The translations under genes were made by a program, and so were the position numbers. Shown here piece after piece: positions 56,852 to 64,000 of a stretch of DNA of 64,000 nt. Origin of the DNA: CAVOXO01 sp963700425 (GTDB lineage Bacteria; Actinomycetota; Acidimicrobiia; Acidimicrobiales; Microtrichaceae); contig CAVOXO010000009.1 in NCBI GenBank assembly GCA_963700425.1, forward strand, positions 1-64,000. The letters are read 5' to 3'. Below the pieces are notes generated by a model. It had not been told where the DNA came from and ran no database searches. It saw only the letters and a program-made list of their open reading frames with translations. Within the stretch, counting starts at the first letter, position 1. Every line of letters begins with the position of its first letter.

Positions 56852-57370
56852 GTGGCAGAACGTCGACGACCCGGCCTCGACACCCTGCGGCGCTCCGTGC
56901 GGCGTTGGACGCGCCGACCGACCGCCCCGACGTCGGCCTCTCCATCCGGCGGACCGGCAACGGAGATCGTCGTCGACTATCGACCCGACGACGACGGTGA
57001 TCCCGACCCCGGTGAGGTGGTGTGGGCATGGATCCCCTTCGAAGAGGACCCCACCCAGGGAAAGGACCGTCCGGTGATCATCATCGGACGGCACGGCGGA
57101 CGATTCGCGGCGGTGGCTCTGAGCTCGAGGCCCCCCGACGGGCGTGACGACCGCATCGCGGTCGGCACCGGGCCATGGGATCGAGGCCGGCGCGACAGCT
57201 TCGCCAAGGTCGACCGGATCTTCGGTCTGCGGGCCGATCAGATCCGGCGGGAAGGCGCGGCGTTGCCGAGGAAGCGATTCGACGCCGTCGTCGCGGTCTT
57301 GACGCGACAACCGGGGTGGCCCCGCCTCGACGTCGACGTGGTGCCGGCTCAGCCTCCGTCGAGACGCTGA
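56852..57370 (+). CDS. PemK/MazF-type toxin-family protein, no antitoxin seen
   Basis: 172 residues. After a basic, disordered-looking N-terminal stretch (to about 50), the core reads GEVVWAWIPFEEDPTQGKDRPVIIIGR, the MazF/PemK start with the G-K-x-RPV loop, followed by the SSRPP and RIFGLRADQI regions. MazF/PemK proteins are mRNA endoribonucleases. No small antitoxin gene lies next to it; solitary relatives of this kind are common in actinobacteria and may be housekeeping. Its stop overlaps the convergent NTF2-like gene by 22 bp. Confidence 0.82.
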   Translation: MAERRRPGLDTLRRSVRRWTRRPTAPTSASPSGGPATEIVVDYRPDDDGDPDPGEVVWAWIPFEEDPTQGKDRPVIIIGRHGGRFAAVALSSRPPDGRDDRIAVGTGPWDRGRRDSFAKVDRIFGLRADQIRREGAALPRKRFDAVVAVLTRQPGWPRLDVDVVPAQPPSRR

Positions 57371-57885
57371 GCGTCTCCGCCGACCGCGGCCGCGGCAAGG
57401 TCGCGCACCATGGCGGCGAAGTGTCCACCGACGATGTACTGGACCCGTTCGATCCGTGCCGCGAACCGCCATGCGTCGCCGACCAGCCGGTAGGAGTCCT
57501 CATAGACCGCTCCCACGTCGACGACCTCGGCCTCGCCCTCCCACTCGACCCCGTTGCGGTTGAAGAGGTGTACCCGCCCGCGTGCCGAGGTGGCGTCGAC
57601 GAAGCGGATCTCGTGGGTGGAGATCGAGTGCATCCCGTAGGTGAACGCCGCCATGGCATCGGGCATCCAGGCGGCCAGCTCCGCGGGTGTGCCGGCGACA
57701 CCGCCGGCGGACGTGTAGTCGATCCGAGCGTCGGGAAGGAAGAGTGCCTCCCAGCGGGGCCAGTCACGGTCGTCCACCGCATGGCCGTAGGAGATGGCCA
57801 GGTCCTGGATGGCCAGCACATCACCCTGGCGGGCCGGGGTCAGAACCCGGCCGTCCGCGCTGTGGTCGTCACGTCCATCGGTCAC
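57349..57885 (-). CDS. NTF2/SnoaL-like protein
   Basis: 178 residues with the SnoaL/NTF2-like cone fold: LAISYGHAVDDRDWPRWEALFLPDARIDY at the start, a central MHSISTHEIRFVDATSARGRVHLFN, and DSYRLVGDAWRFAARIER. Such proteins include dehydratases and ketosteroid isomerases; the catalytic pair cannot be identified confidently. GTG 57885, divergent from the next gene. Confidence 0.8.
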   Translation of the reverse strand: MTDGRDDHSADGRVLTPARQGDVLAIQDLAISYGHAVDDRDWPRWEALFLPDARIDYTSAGGVAGTPAELAAWMPDAMAAFTYGMHSISTHEIRFVDATSARGRVHLFNRNGVEWEGEAEVVDVGAVYEDSYRLVGDAWRFAARIERVQYIVGGHFAAMVRDLAAAAVGGDAQRLDGG

Positions 57886-57955
57886 GGCGTCGTCCTCCCC
57901 GTCTCGCTGTCGATCCGTGTCCCACAGCGTAGGTGCGTCTGAGAGGATCGAGCCC

Positions 57956-58645
57956 ATGTACGCCGTCGCAACGTTCCTCATCGTGGCCGTCATCACCAGT
58001 GTCTTCGTCCAAGCGGCCGGCGGAGCACTGATCGCCACCGGCCTGCCACCCCAGATCGCGGCGTTCCAGGCCCGATCTGCGTTCAGCGGGGCCGGCTTCA
58101 CCACCAACGAGGCGGAGAACGTGGTCAACCACCCGATCCGGCGGCGAATCATCGCCACGACGATGTTCGTCGGGAGCCTCGGAACTCCCACCCTGGTGGT
58201 CACCGTGCTGGCAGGCCTCGTCGCCCCGGGCCCCGGATCGACGACCGAGCGGACCCTGGTCACGCTGTCGGGCCTGATCCTGATCGGCCTGGCCATCTTC
58301 GCTCGGCCCATGAGGCGCTGGCTGACGGGCGTCGGCCGGCGCTATGCCCGCCGACGTCTCATCCCCGTGCTCTCCGGACACTCCGACGAACTCCTCGCGC
58401 TCGGCGGCGACTTCATCATCGGCGCGCTCGATGTTGTTGCCGATACCTCAGACTCGGTCCGTAGCCTTCGAGGACTTCAGAACGCCCTCCCCGACGTCAC
58501 GGTTCTGGGCGTGCAGCGCGGCGCGCGCTACTTCGGGGAGTCACCCGTCGACATCGAGCTGAGGGCGGGCGACCGGTTGGTCGTGTGTGGCCGCCGCGGC
58601 CACCTCGAGAAGATCGCCGCCCACGTGGCACCGGACAACCGATAG
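57956..58645 (+). CDS. membrane protein with TrkH-like pore segment and RCK_C domain
   Basis: 229 residues. An N-terminal helix pair and a re-entrant-like motif QARSAFSGAGFTTNEAE, which matches a TrkH/KtrB-type pore-loop, precede another helix pair, then a cytoplasmic RCK_C (TrkA_C) domain from about 145 (ALPDVTVLGVQRGARYFGESPVDIELRAGDRLVVCG). The gene is much shorter than TrkH. It may be a compact potassium or ion channel regulator; that assignment is inferred. ATG 57956. Confidence 0.7.
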   Translation: MYAVATFLIVAVITSVFVQAAGGALIATGLPPQIAAFQARSAFSGAGFTTNEAENVVNHPIRRRIIATTMFVGSLGTPTLVVTVLAGLVAPGPGSTTERTLVTLSGLILIGLAIFARPMRRWLTGVGRRYARRRLIPVLSGHSDELLALGGDFIIGALDVVADTSDSVRSLRGLQNALPDVTVLGVQRGARYFGESPVDIELRAGDRLVVCGRRGHLEKIAAHVAPDNR

Positions 58646-58685
58646 ACCGCGTCCGACCGGTACCGTCGCCTCGGAGCACCACCCG

Positions 58686-60668
58686 ATGAGACCCACGTCC
58701 GATCCAGCCGAGATCGCCGTCGCTCACCGGCCACGTCTGGCCCATCGCGGCGGACTCGACGGCCTCCGGGCGATCGCGGTCATCGCCGTCCTCTTCTTCC
58801 ACGGTGGCGTCGACGTTCTGTCGGGCGGCTTCCTCGGGGTCGACGTCTTCTTCGTGCTGTCGGGGTTCCTCATCACCAGCCTCGTCGTCGCCGAGGTGTC
58901 CACAACGGGGCGCGTCGATCTCGGCTCGTTCTGGATCCGGCGGTTCCGACGACTGTTGCCCGCGTTGCTCTTCGTCCTGATCGGCGTGGCGCTGTACGCG
59001 GCGTTCGTCGCGGAACCCTCCACCCTCGGGTCCATCCGCCTCGACTCCCTGGCGTCTCTCTTCTACGTGGCCAACTGGCGGTTCATCGTCTCGGGCAGCA
59101 GCTATTTCGAGTCGATCGCGGCTCCCTCTCCCGTTCAGCACCTGTGGTCGCTCGCCGTAGAAGAGCAGTGGTACCTCATCTGGCCGTTCGTCTGCGCGGC
59201 GATCCTCCCCCGACCGCGGGGGAGGATCGTCCTGGGAACGGTCGCCATCGCGGCGGCGGTCGCGTCCGCCATGTGGATGAGCGCCCTCACCCCCCGCGTC
59301 GGCGACCCGTCGCGCGCCTACTACGGCACCGACACCCGAGCTCAGGCACTCCTCGTCGGTTCGGCGCTCGCACTCATCCTCTGGCGCGTCACCGCGCTGG
59401 AGGTCACGACGATCAGTCGACGTTCACGGAACCTCATGGGCGTCATGACCGTCGGAGCGATGGGGCTCATCCTGGGCGCGTTCGTGTTCGTCGACGAGTC
59501 CCAGCGCTGGATGTATCGAGGTGGGTTTGCCGCCGTCGCCGTCGTGACCGCCGTCCTCATCGCCGGGGTGATGGTCCTTCCGCCCCTCGACCGCGCTCTC
59601 GGCATCTCACCGCTCCGCTGGGTGGGGAACCGCAGTTACGCCATCTACCTGTGGCACTGGCCGACGGTGCTCACCTTGAGCGTTGCGCGACTCGGCTTCG
59701 GTGGGTGGCCGCGCTTCGTCGTGGTGGTACTCGCCACCCTGGCGCTGAGCGAGATCTCCTTTCGACTCGTCGAGCAACCCATACGCACGGGACGGGTTCG
59801 GCTTCCCCACCCGGTCCGGTCGGGGGCGTTCGCCAGCGGCCTCGTGGCGGTCGTTCTTGTCGCCGCCACGTTGGGAGCAACCGATCCTCCCGCCTACTCG
59901 GTGGCGACAGGCGACGACCCCGACATCCTCGAACCGGACCCGGATCCCGCGGCGAAAACCTCCACCTCGGTCGGCGAGTCGACCCCGAACCGCCCACCAC
60001 GGCGGGTCGTCCTGGTGGGCGACAGCATCGCCTTCAGCCTCCAGGACGCGCTCGGTCCAAGACTCTTCGTACAGGGCATCGCCTTTGCGAGCTACGCCGT
60101 CCCGGGCTGCGGCATCGTCACCGGCGAACCGATCGCGGCTGACGGCAGCATCATCACCAACTGCCCGGCCGTCGCCCAACGCCAGAACGACGCGGTCACC
60201 GCGGTCGAACCCGACCTGGTGATTCTCTATTCCGCCTGGGAGACCAGCGACCGTGTGGTCGACGACGTCGTCTACCGGGAGGGCACCGCGGACTTCGCGG
60301 CGGAGCTGGGTCGGCTCTACGACGAAGCCCTTCAGAGGGTCCAACGAGACGGTGCCAGGGCGGTGTTCGTCCTCCAGGTGCCCTCCGCCGACGGCGCCAC
60401 CACCGAACGGGATCCCGACCACGACCGACAGCTCGAGCGGATCAACGAGATCATGACCCAAACGGCCCGCCGCCACCCCGGCGCCGTGTCGGTGATCTCG
60501 ATCGAGGACGTGGTCTGCCCCGACGATCCGTGCCCGAACTCCGTCGACGGTGCCTCGTACCGGTCGGTCGACGGCTCGCATTTCGAGTTCCCCGACGCCC
60601 AACCGGTGGCCGACGCGCTCGCCGAGCGGATCGCCGGATTGGACCTCGATGCACTCGCCGTTCCGTGA
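58686..60668 (+). CDS. OafA-type acyltransferase with SGNH hydrolase domain
   Basis: About 660 residues. An acyltransferase-3 membrane domain (GGLDGLRAIAVIAVLFFH with the catalytic His, GGFLGVDVFFVLSGFLI, RRFRRLLPAL) of about ten helices is joined to a C-terminal SGNH-type hydrolase domain (VVLVGDSIAFSL near 443 with catalytic Ser; GSHFEFPD with His). Such proteins O-acetylate cell-surface polysaccharides. ATG 58686 is chosen at MRPTSDPAEIAV. Confidence 0.9.
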   Translation: MRPTSDPAEIAVAHRPRLAHRGGLDGLRAIAVIAVLFFHGGVDVLSGGFLGVDVFFVLSGFLITSLVVAEVSTTGRVDLGSFWIRRFRRLLPALLFVLIGVALYAAFVAEPSTLGSIRLDSLASLFYVANWRFIVSGSSYFESIAAPSPVQHLWSLAVEEQWYLIWPFVCAAILPRPRGRIVLGTVAIAAAVASAMWMSALTPRVGDPSRAYYGTDTRAQALLVGSALALILWRVTALEVTTISRRSRNLMGVMTVGAMGLILGAFVFVDESQRWMYRGGFAAVAVVTAVLIAGVMVLPPLDRALGISPLRWVGNRSYAIYLWHWPTVLTLSVARLGFGGWPRFVVVVLATLALSEISFRLVEQPIRTGRVRLPHPVRSGAFASGLVAVVLVAATLGATDPPAYSVATGDDPDILEPDPDPAAKTSTSVGESTPNRPPRRVVLVGDSIAFSLQDALGPRLFVQGIAFASYAVPGCGIVTGEPIAADGSIITNCPAVAQRQNDAVTAVEPDLVILYSAWETSDRVVDDVVYREGTADFAAELGRLYDEALQRVQRDGARAVFVLQVPSADGATTERDPDHDRQLERINEIMTQTARRHPGAVSVISIEDVVCPDDPCPNSVDGASYRSVDGSHFEFPDAQPVADALAERIAGLDLDALAVP

Positions 60669-60675
60669 CGAACCG

Positions 60676-62310
60676 TCAGATGACGGCGCTGGACCGCCGA
60701 TCATCGAGATACTGCTGGAGCTTCTCCTCCGAGCGATCGCCGAAGAGGATGTCGCACACCTCGCGGAGGCCCTCGGAGTCGTCGAGCTCGGCGTCGGGCA
60801 CCACCTGTTCGATCTTCGAGCGGCGGCGCATGAAGTCGTCGAGTCGGGTCACCATCTCGGTGCTGGCCGCCAGGTGCAGCTCGACCCGCAGGTAGTCGGT
60901 TCCGCCCAGGATGTCCTCACCCATGGACGGGTCGGCCCGGATGGCCTCCAACATCGACAGCGCCCTGCGTCCGTAGCGTCGCCAGAGACGATCCGACAGC
61001 GGCTCGACATCGGGCCGTTCGCGCAGATCGTCGAGTCGCATGAGGCGGGCCTGGCGGAAGAACACCGCCCTGGTCTCCGCGGTCGGCTCGCCGTACCACG
61101 TGTGAAGGTCGGGTTCGAGGGGAAGGCCGAGTGTCTCGACCGCCGCTGCGACCTCTTCACCGACGTTGAGGCAGTCGGTGAGCTTGCCACCGAAGACAGT
61201 GATCGCATGGCGTTGGGCATCCACCTCGATCTCGTGCTTGCGACTCAGAGACGTCCAGTCCGCGTCGGAGTGGGCGTCACCCTTGGCGGACACCACCAGG
61301 GGACGAACCCCGCATCGCTCGGCGATCACGTCGTCCACGGTGAGGGGTTCATCGAGATCGAGACGCTTGTTGATCTGTTCCAGCAGGAACGCCCGATCGC
61401 CGTCGTCGACCGCCGTGAACACCTCGTCGGTTCGGGTGTCGGTGGTTCCGATGACCGAGCGCGTGCCCATCGGGATGACGTAGAAGAGCCGTTGGGTATC
61501 GTCGAAGAACGCCAACACCCTCTCGTGGTTCGTGGTGGTGAGTCGTGGAACCACCAGATGGATGCCCTTGGAGTAGACGACGCGATGGCGGGTGCTCACG
61601 CCCCAGTCGCTGTTGAGTCCATCGACGAAGGGGCCGGCCGCGTTGACGATCGTCCGGGCGGTCGTCGCCAACTGCTCTCCGCTCTCGAGGTCGCGCAGCT
61701 CGACGCGCCACCGGCCATCGGATCGTTCCGCCGAAACCAGCTCGACGTAGTTGGCCACCGCCGCACCCGCTTCGATGGCGGAACGGACGAAGGAGAACAC
61801 GAACCGGGCGTCGTTGTCCTTGAGATAGGCGTCGCGGTACTCGATGCCGCCCCGCACGGTGGTCGTGTCGATGACCGGCTCGTCCGAGCGGATCTGCTCT
61901 GCGCTCAACAGACGCGGATGGCGGGTTCGGAACGACCCGATCGCCCAGTAGGCGGCCGCTCCCAGTGCGGAGAACCACGGCGGGTAGGGCGACGACTCGT
62001 CGAGGGCGGCGAGGAACGACAGCTCGGTGACGTTGTCGGGGTATGCCTTCATCAGCCGGTTGCGCGATCGGCACAGCTTGCGGACCAGCATGAGCTCGTA
62101 GTTCTCGAGGTACTTGAATCCACCCCACACGAGGTTGGACGACTCCTGACTGGTGAACGATCCGAAGTCGCTCCGGTCGACGAGAGCCACCGACGCGCCC
62201 CGGCCCGCGAGCGACGCCGAGACTACCGCTCCGTTGATGCCTCCGCCGACGACGAACACGTCGAAGGAGCCGTCGCGCAACCGGTCGATGTTGGTGTCCC
62301 GCAGTGTCAC
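60676..62310 (-). CDS. glpD: aerobic glycerol-3-phosphate dehydrogenase GlpD
   Basis: 544 residues. FAD-dependent membrane-associated oxidation of glycerol-3-phosphate. FAD motif VFVVGGGINGAVVSASLAGRG, SLVWGG-type segment SSNLVWGGFKYLE, RHRVVYSKGIHLVV and GTTDTRTDE are intact, with a C-terminal DAO_C domain. No glpK or glpF is nearby. Convergent with the acyltransferase, 7 nt apart. Confidence 0.94.
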   Translation of the reverse strand: MTLRDTNIDRLRDGSFDVFVVGGGINGAVVSASLAGRGASVALVDRSDFGSFTSQESSNLVWGGFKYLENYELMLVRKLCRSRNRLMKAYPDNVTELSFLAALDESSPYPPWFSALGAAAYWAIGSFRTRHPRLLSAEQIRSDEPVIDTTTVRGGIEYRDAYLKDNDARFVFSFVRSAIEAGAAVANYVELVSAERSDGRWRVELRDLESGEQLATTARTIVNAAGPFVDGLNSDWGVSTRHRVVYSKGIHLVVPRLTTTNHERVLAFFDDTQRLFYVIPMGTRSVIGTTDTRTDEVFTAVDDGDRAFLLEQINKRLDLDEPLTVDDVIAERCGVRPLVVSAKGDAHSDADWTSLSRKHEIEVDAQRHAITVFGGKLTDCLNVGEEVAAAVETLGLPLEPDLHTWYGEPTAETRAVFFRQARLMRLDDLRERPDVEPLSDRLWRRYGRRALSMLEAIRADPSMGEDILGGTDYLRVELHLAASTEMVTRLDDFMRRRSKIEQVVPDAELDDSEGLREVCDILFGDRSEEKLQQYLDDRRSSAVI

Positions 62311-62408
62311 GCCAGCACGGTAACAGCGACGATCAGCCCGCCCTCACCTCGACGATTGAGTGCCGTTGCGACGCTCGCGCCGACGCGCTACGCCCGATCG
62401 GGGGGCTC

Positions 62409-63587
62409 TCAGATCGGCTCGATGACCGCAGGCGGAGCGCAGGTGGCCGCCGTCGTGAGGACCGGGTTGCACCGGGCGGCGGTGCGGGTCCCGAAGTTCA
62501 CGGTGTATCCGGTCGGAAGGTAGGTCTCCCCGGGGGGATAGTCACTGTGGACGATCTGGGCCCCCGACGACAGGGCGACCTCCCGGCGCGCCGCGGTGGG
62601 CGGCTCCGACAGCCCGTCGGCGCGGGTCCTCACCATGTACCCGTCGGCGACGAGCTGGGCGATCCGGGTGCCGTCGCCGGGGTCGTTGACCTTGAGGATC
62701 GCGCCGTCGGGTTGACCCTCACCGCTGCTGGTGAACATGACCCGCCCCTGGAGGCTCGGATGCCCCACGAGATACTCGGTGCGCAGGTTGGCATTGTCCA
62801 TGAAGAAGAGAAATCGACCGCGTGAGTCCTCCACGGTCGGCCAGCCATTGGTGGTGACGGCGGTACGGAGGTCGGGGGCGACACCGCGCACGTCGTCGGG
62901 AGTGATGAGACGGTCGCCGACCGCCGCGGTCAGCTCGGCGTCCACCACATCGAGTTGAGCGGCGTCGAAAGGAACGACGGGAGTCGTGTCGAAGGGGGCG
63001 GGCAGCAGATCGTCCTTGAGCTCCAGGTTCACCACAATGGGCATGTGACCCGGGTGAGCGTCGGACCAGGTGCGCATGAGGGCGAGGCACGCCTGGAGAG
63101 TGGGGCAGCTCGACCGGTAGTCGATGTCGACGATGTGGAGGACCTTGAGCCCGGGAGCGGCCAGCGAGGCTCCCGGCTGGGGCAGACCCAACAGCTGGGC
63201 GAGCAGCGGGCTGGAGAACAGCCCGCCGACGGGATCGGCATAGACGTCGAGTTCGAACGTACGGATACCGCGGTTCAACTGTGTGACGAGGTCGGCGTGT
63301 TCGTAGTTGAGTTCGGCGGGATTCCCCAGAGCGGCGGCGATGTCGGGGTTGGCCGCTGCAGCAAGGATGAGGGCTGCCAGCGCACCCGAATCCGGAGCGA
63401 GGTGATAGCTGTTGTGTGAGCCGAGCATCTGGATCTCGTTGAGACCGATGAGGTCGTCGCCGACGGGGGTGCCGGGCAGATCGGTCGGAGGCGGGGTGCC
63501 CGGCGGCACGCATGCCGCCAGCGTCGCGGCCACCGCGACGGCTGCGAGAAGCCGGACCAAACGAGCAGAACCCACCCTTGCGAACAT
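62409..63587 (-). CDS. calcium-dependent PI-PLC-like lipoprotein
   Basis: About 392 residues: signal peptide with lipobox LAAC (Cys26), then a phosphoinositide phospholipase C-like domain beginning LNEIQMLGSHNSYHL with catalytic His58, TFELDVYADP and VNLELKDDLL. The family acts on phosphoinositides or related phospholipids outside the cell in a calcium-dependent way. Substrate here is unknown. It is divergent from the partial PLP enzyme. Confidence 0.82.
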   Translation of the reverse strand: MFARVGSARLVRLLAAVAVAATLAACVPPGTPPPTDLPGTPVGDDLIGLNEIQMLGSHNSYHLAPDSGALAALILAAAANPDIAAALGNPAELNYEHADLVTQLNRGIRTFELDVYADPVGGLFSSPLLAQLLGLPQPGASLAAPGLKVLHIVDIDYRSSCPTLQACLALMRTWSDAHPGHMPIVVNLELKDDLLPAPFDTTPVVPFDAAQLDVVDAELTAAVGDRLITPDDVRGVAPDLRTAVTTNGWPTVEDSRGRFLFFMDNANLRTEYLVGHPSLQGRVMFTSSGEGQPDGAILKVNDPGDGTRIAQLVADGYMVRTRADGLSEPPTAARREVALSSGAQIVHSDYPPGETYLPTGYTVNFGTRTAARCNPVLTTAATCAPPAVIEPI

Positions 63588-63745
63588 GACATACCCCGCG
63601 CTCTCGTGAGAGGGAATCGTGACATCGGGGGCGCGGGGCTGCAACAGCGGCAATGATCGAAGCACCCTCCGGGACCGCGAACCGTGGCCTGTCGGGCGCT
63701 CCCCCGGATCGACCGGTTCGAGCGATGCTGAAAGGAGAGGGCCTC

Positions 63746-64000
63746 ATGCAGGTGGGAACGTCGATGACCGAAGTGGTCGGCCACACCCCCTTGGTTCGAC
63801 TCGACAAGGTCGTGCCCGACGATGCGGCCGACGTCTTCGTGAAGTTGGAGTGGTTCAACCCGACGGGTTCGTACAAGGACCGGATGGCCCTGTCCATGGT
63901 CGAAGAGGCCGAACGACGCGGCGATCTCCGCCCCGGGATGACGGTCGTCGAGTACACCGGCGGCAGCACGGGGTCGTCGCTCGCCTACGTGTGTGCGGCG
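63746..64000 (+). CDS. PLP-dependent cysteine synthase-type enzyme, 5' part only
   Basis: The first 85 codons, cut by the window end. GHTPLVRL, PTGSYKDRMA with the PLP-binding Lys, and TGGSTGSSLA (phosphate-binding loop) identify the CysK/cysteine synthase fold. The loop differs from the usual TSGNTG, so a related beta-replacing or D-amino-acid enzyme is possible. Strong ribosome site AAAGGAGAGG before ATG 63746. Confidence 0.85.
   Translation, partial: MQVGTSMTEVVGHTPLVRLDKVVPDDAADVFVKLEWFNPTGSYKDRMALSMVEEAERRGDLRPGMTVVEYTGGSTGSSLAYVCAA

Overview
High-GC sequence whose gene content, gene order and frequent GTG starts point to an actinobacterium, most likely of the Acidimicrobiia. Supporting signs are a SigR/RsrA-type redox pair, DisA next to RadA, a fused IspDF, an LppM-type lipoprotein, a zincin of the DUF2342 type, and a long one-strand unit joining tilS, hpt, ftsH, folate, pantothenate and NAD genes. 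The taxon is inferred from memory of family distributions, not from a search. The window opens inside a tRNA-Thr gene and closes inside a PLP-dependent cysteine-synthase-type gene.

Layout. 1-7.1 kb: 3' half of tRNA-Thr(UGU), then an MMPL exporter with a DUF4389 membrane protein, facing a NarL-type two-component pair, then about 1.1 kb with no gene. This block ends in a 42-nt degenerate copy of the tRNA 3' half, which looks like an old integration footprint. 7.3-14 kb: a cyclase-AAA-TPR regulator, a tandem universal stress protein and a P-type ATPase, closed by a strong hairpin. 14-22.5 kb: RNA methyltransferase, pirin, DtxR-type regulator, enoyl-CoA hydratase, DoxX protein and a large subtilase-like/FG-GAP lipoprotein. 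22.5-34.3 kb: ispDF-rlmB-lipoprotein, a Crp regulator, a dienelactone hydrolase, radA-disA, a CLC-F-like channel with an LppM-like lipoprotein, and clpC. 34.4-35.5 kb: polyprenyl diphosphate synthase and a 58-bp tandem duplication.

35.5-52.5 kb is one long minus-strand unit. In transcription order it reads: 50-aa membrane protein, DUF2342 zincin, tilS, hpt, ftsH, folE, folP, a phosphatase-like protein without catalytic residues, folB, folK, DUF2520 protein, panC, nadB, an acyl-CoA-dehydrogenase-like flavoprotein, nadC, a family-2 glycosyltransferase, coaX, lysS and an orphan ABC ATPase. Many junctions are 4-nt stop/start overlaps. 52.5-64 kb: rsrA/sigR, a degenerate NuoF-like iron-sulfur protein, a tiny zinc ribbon, a beta-propeller protein, pyrE, a lone PemK/MazF protein, an NTF2-like protein, a TrkH-loop/RCK_C membrane protein, an OafA-type acyltransferase, glpD, a PI-PLC-like lipoprotein and the partial PLP enzyme.

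Data quality matters here. At least eleven otherwise conserved genes carry single-base frame breaks, many in or next to G/C runs, densest at 37.1-40.3 kb. I read these as sequence errors rather than decay, and annotate the genes across the breaks.
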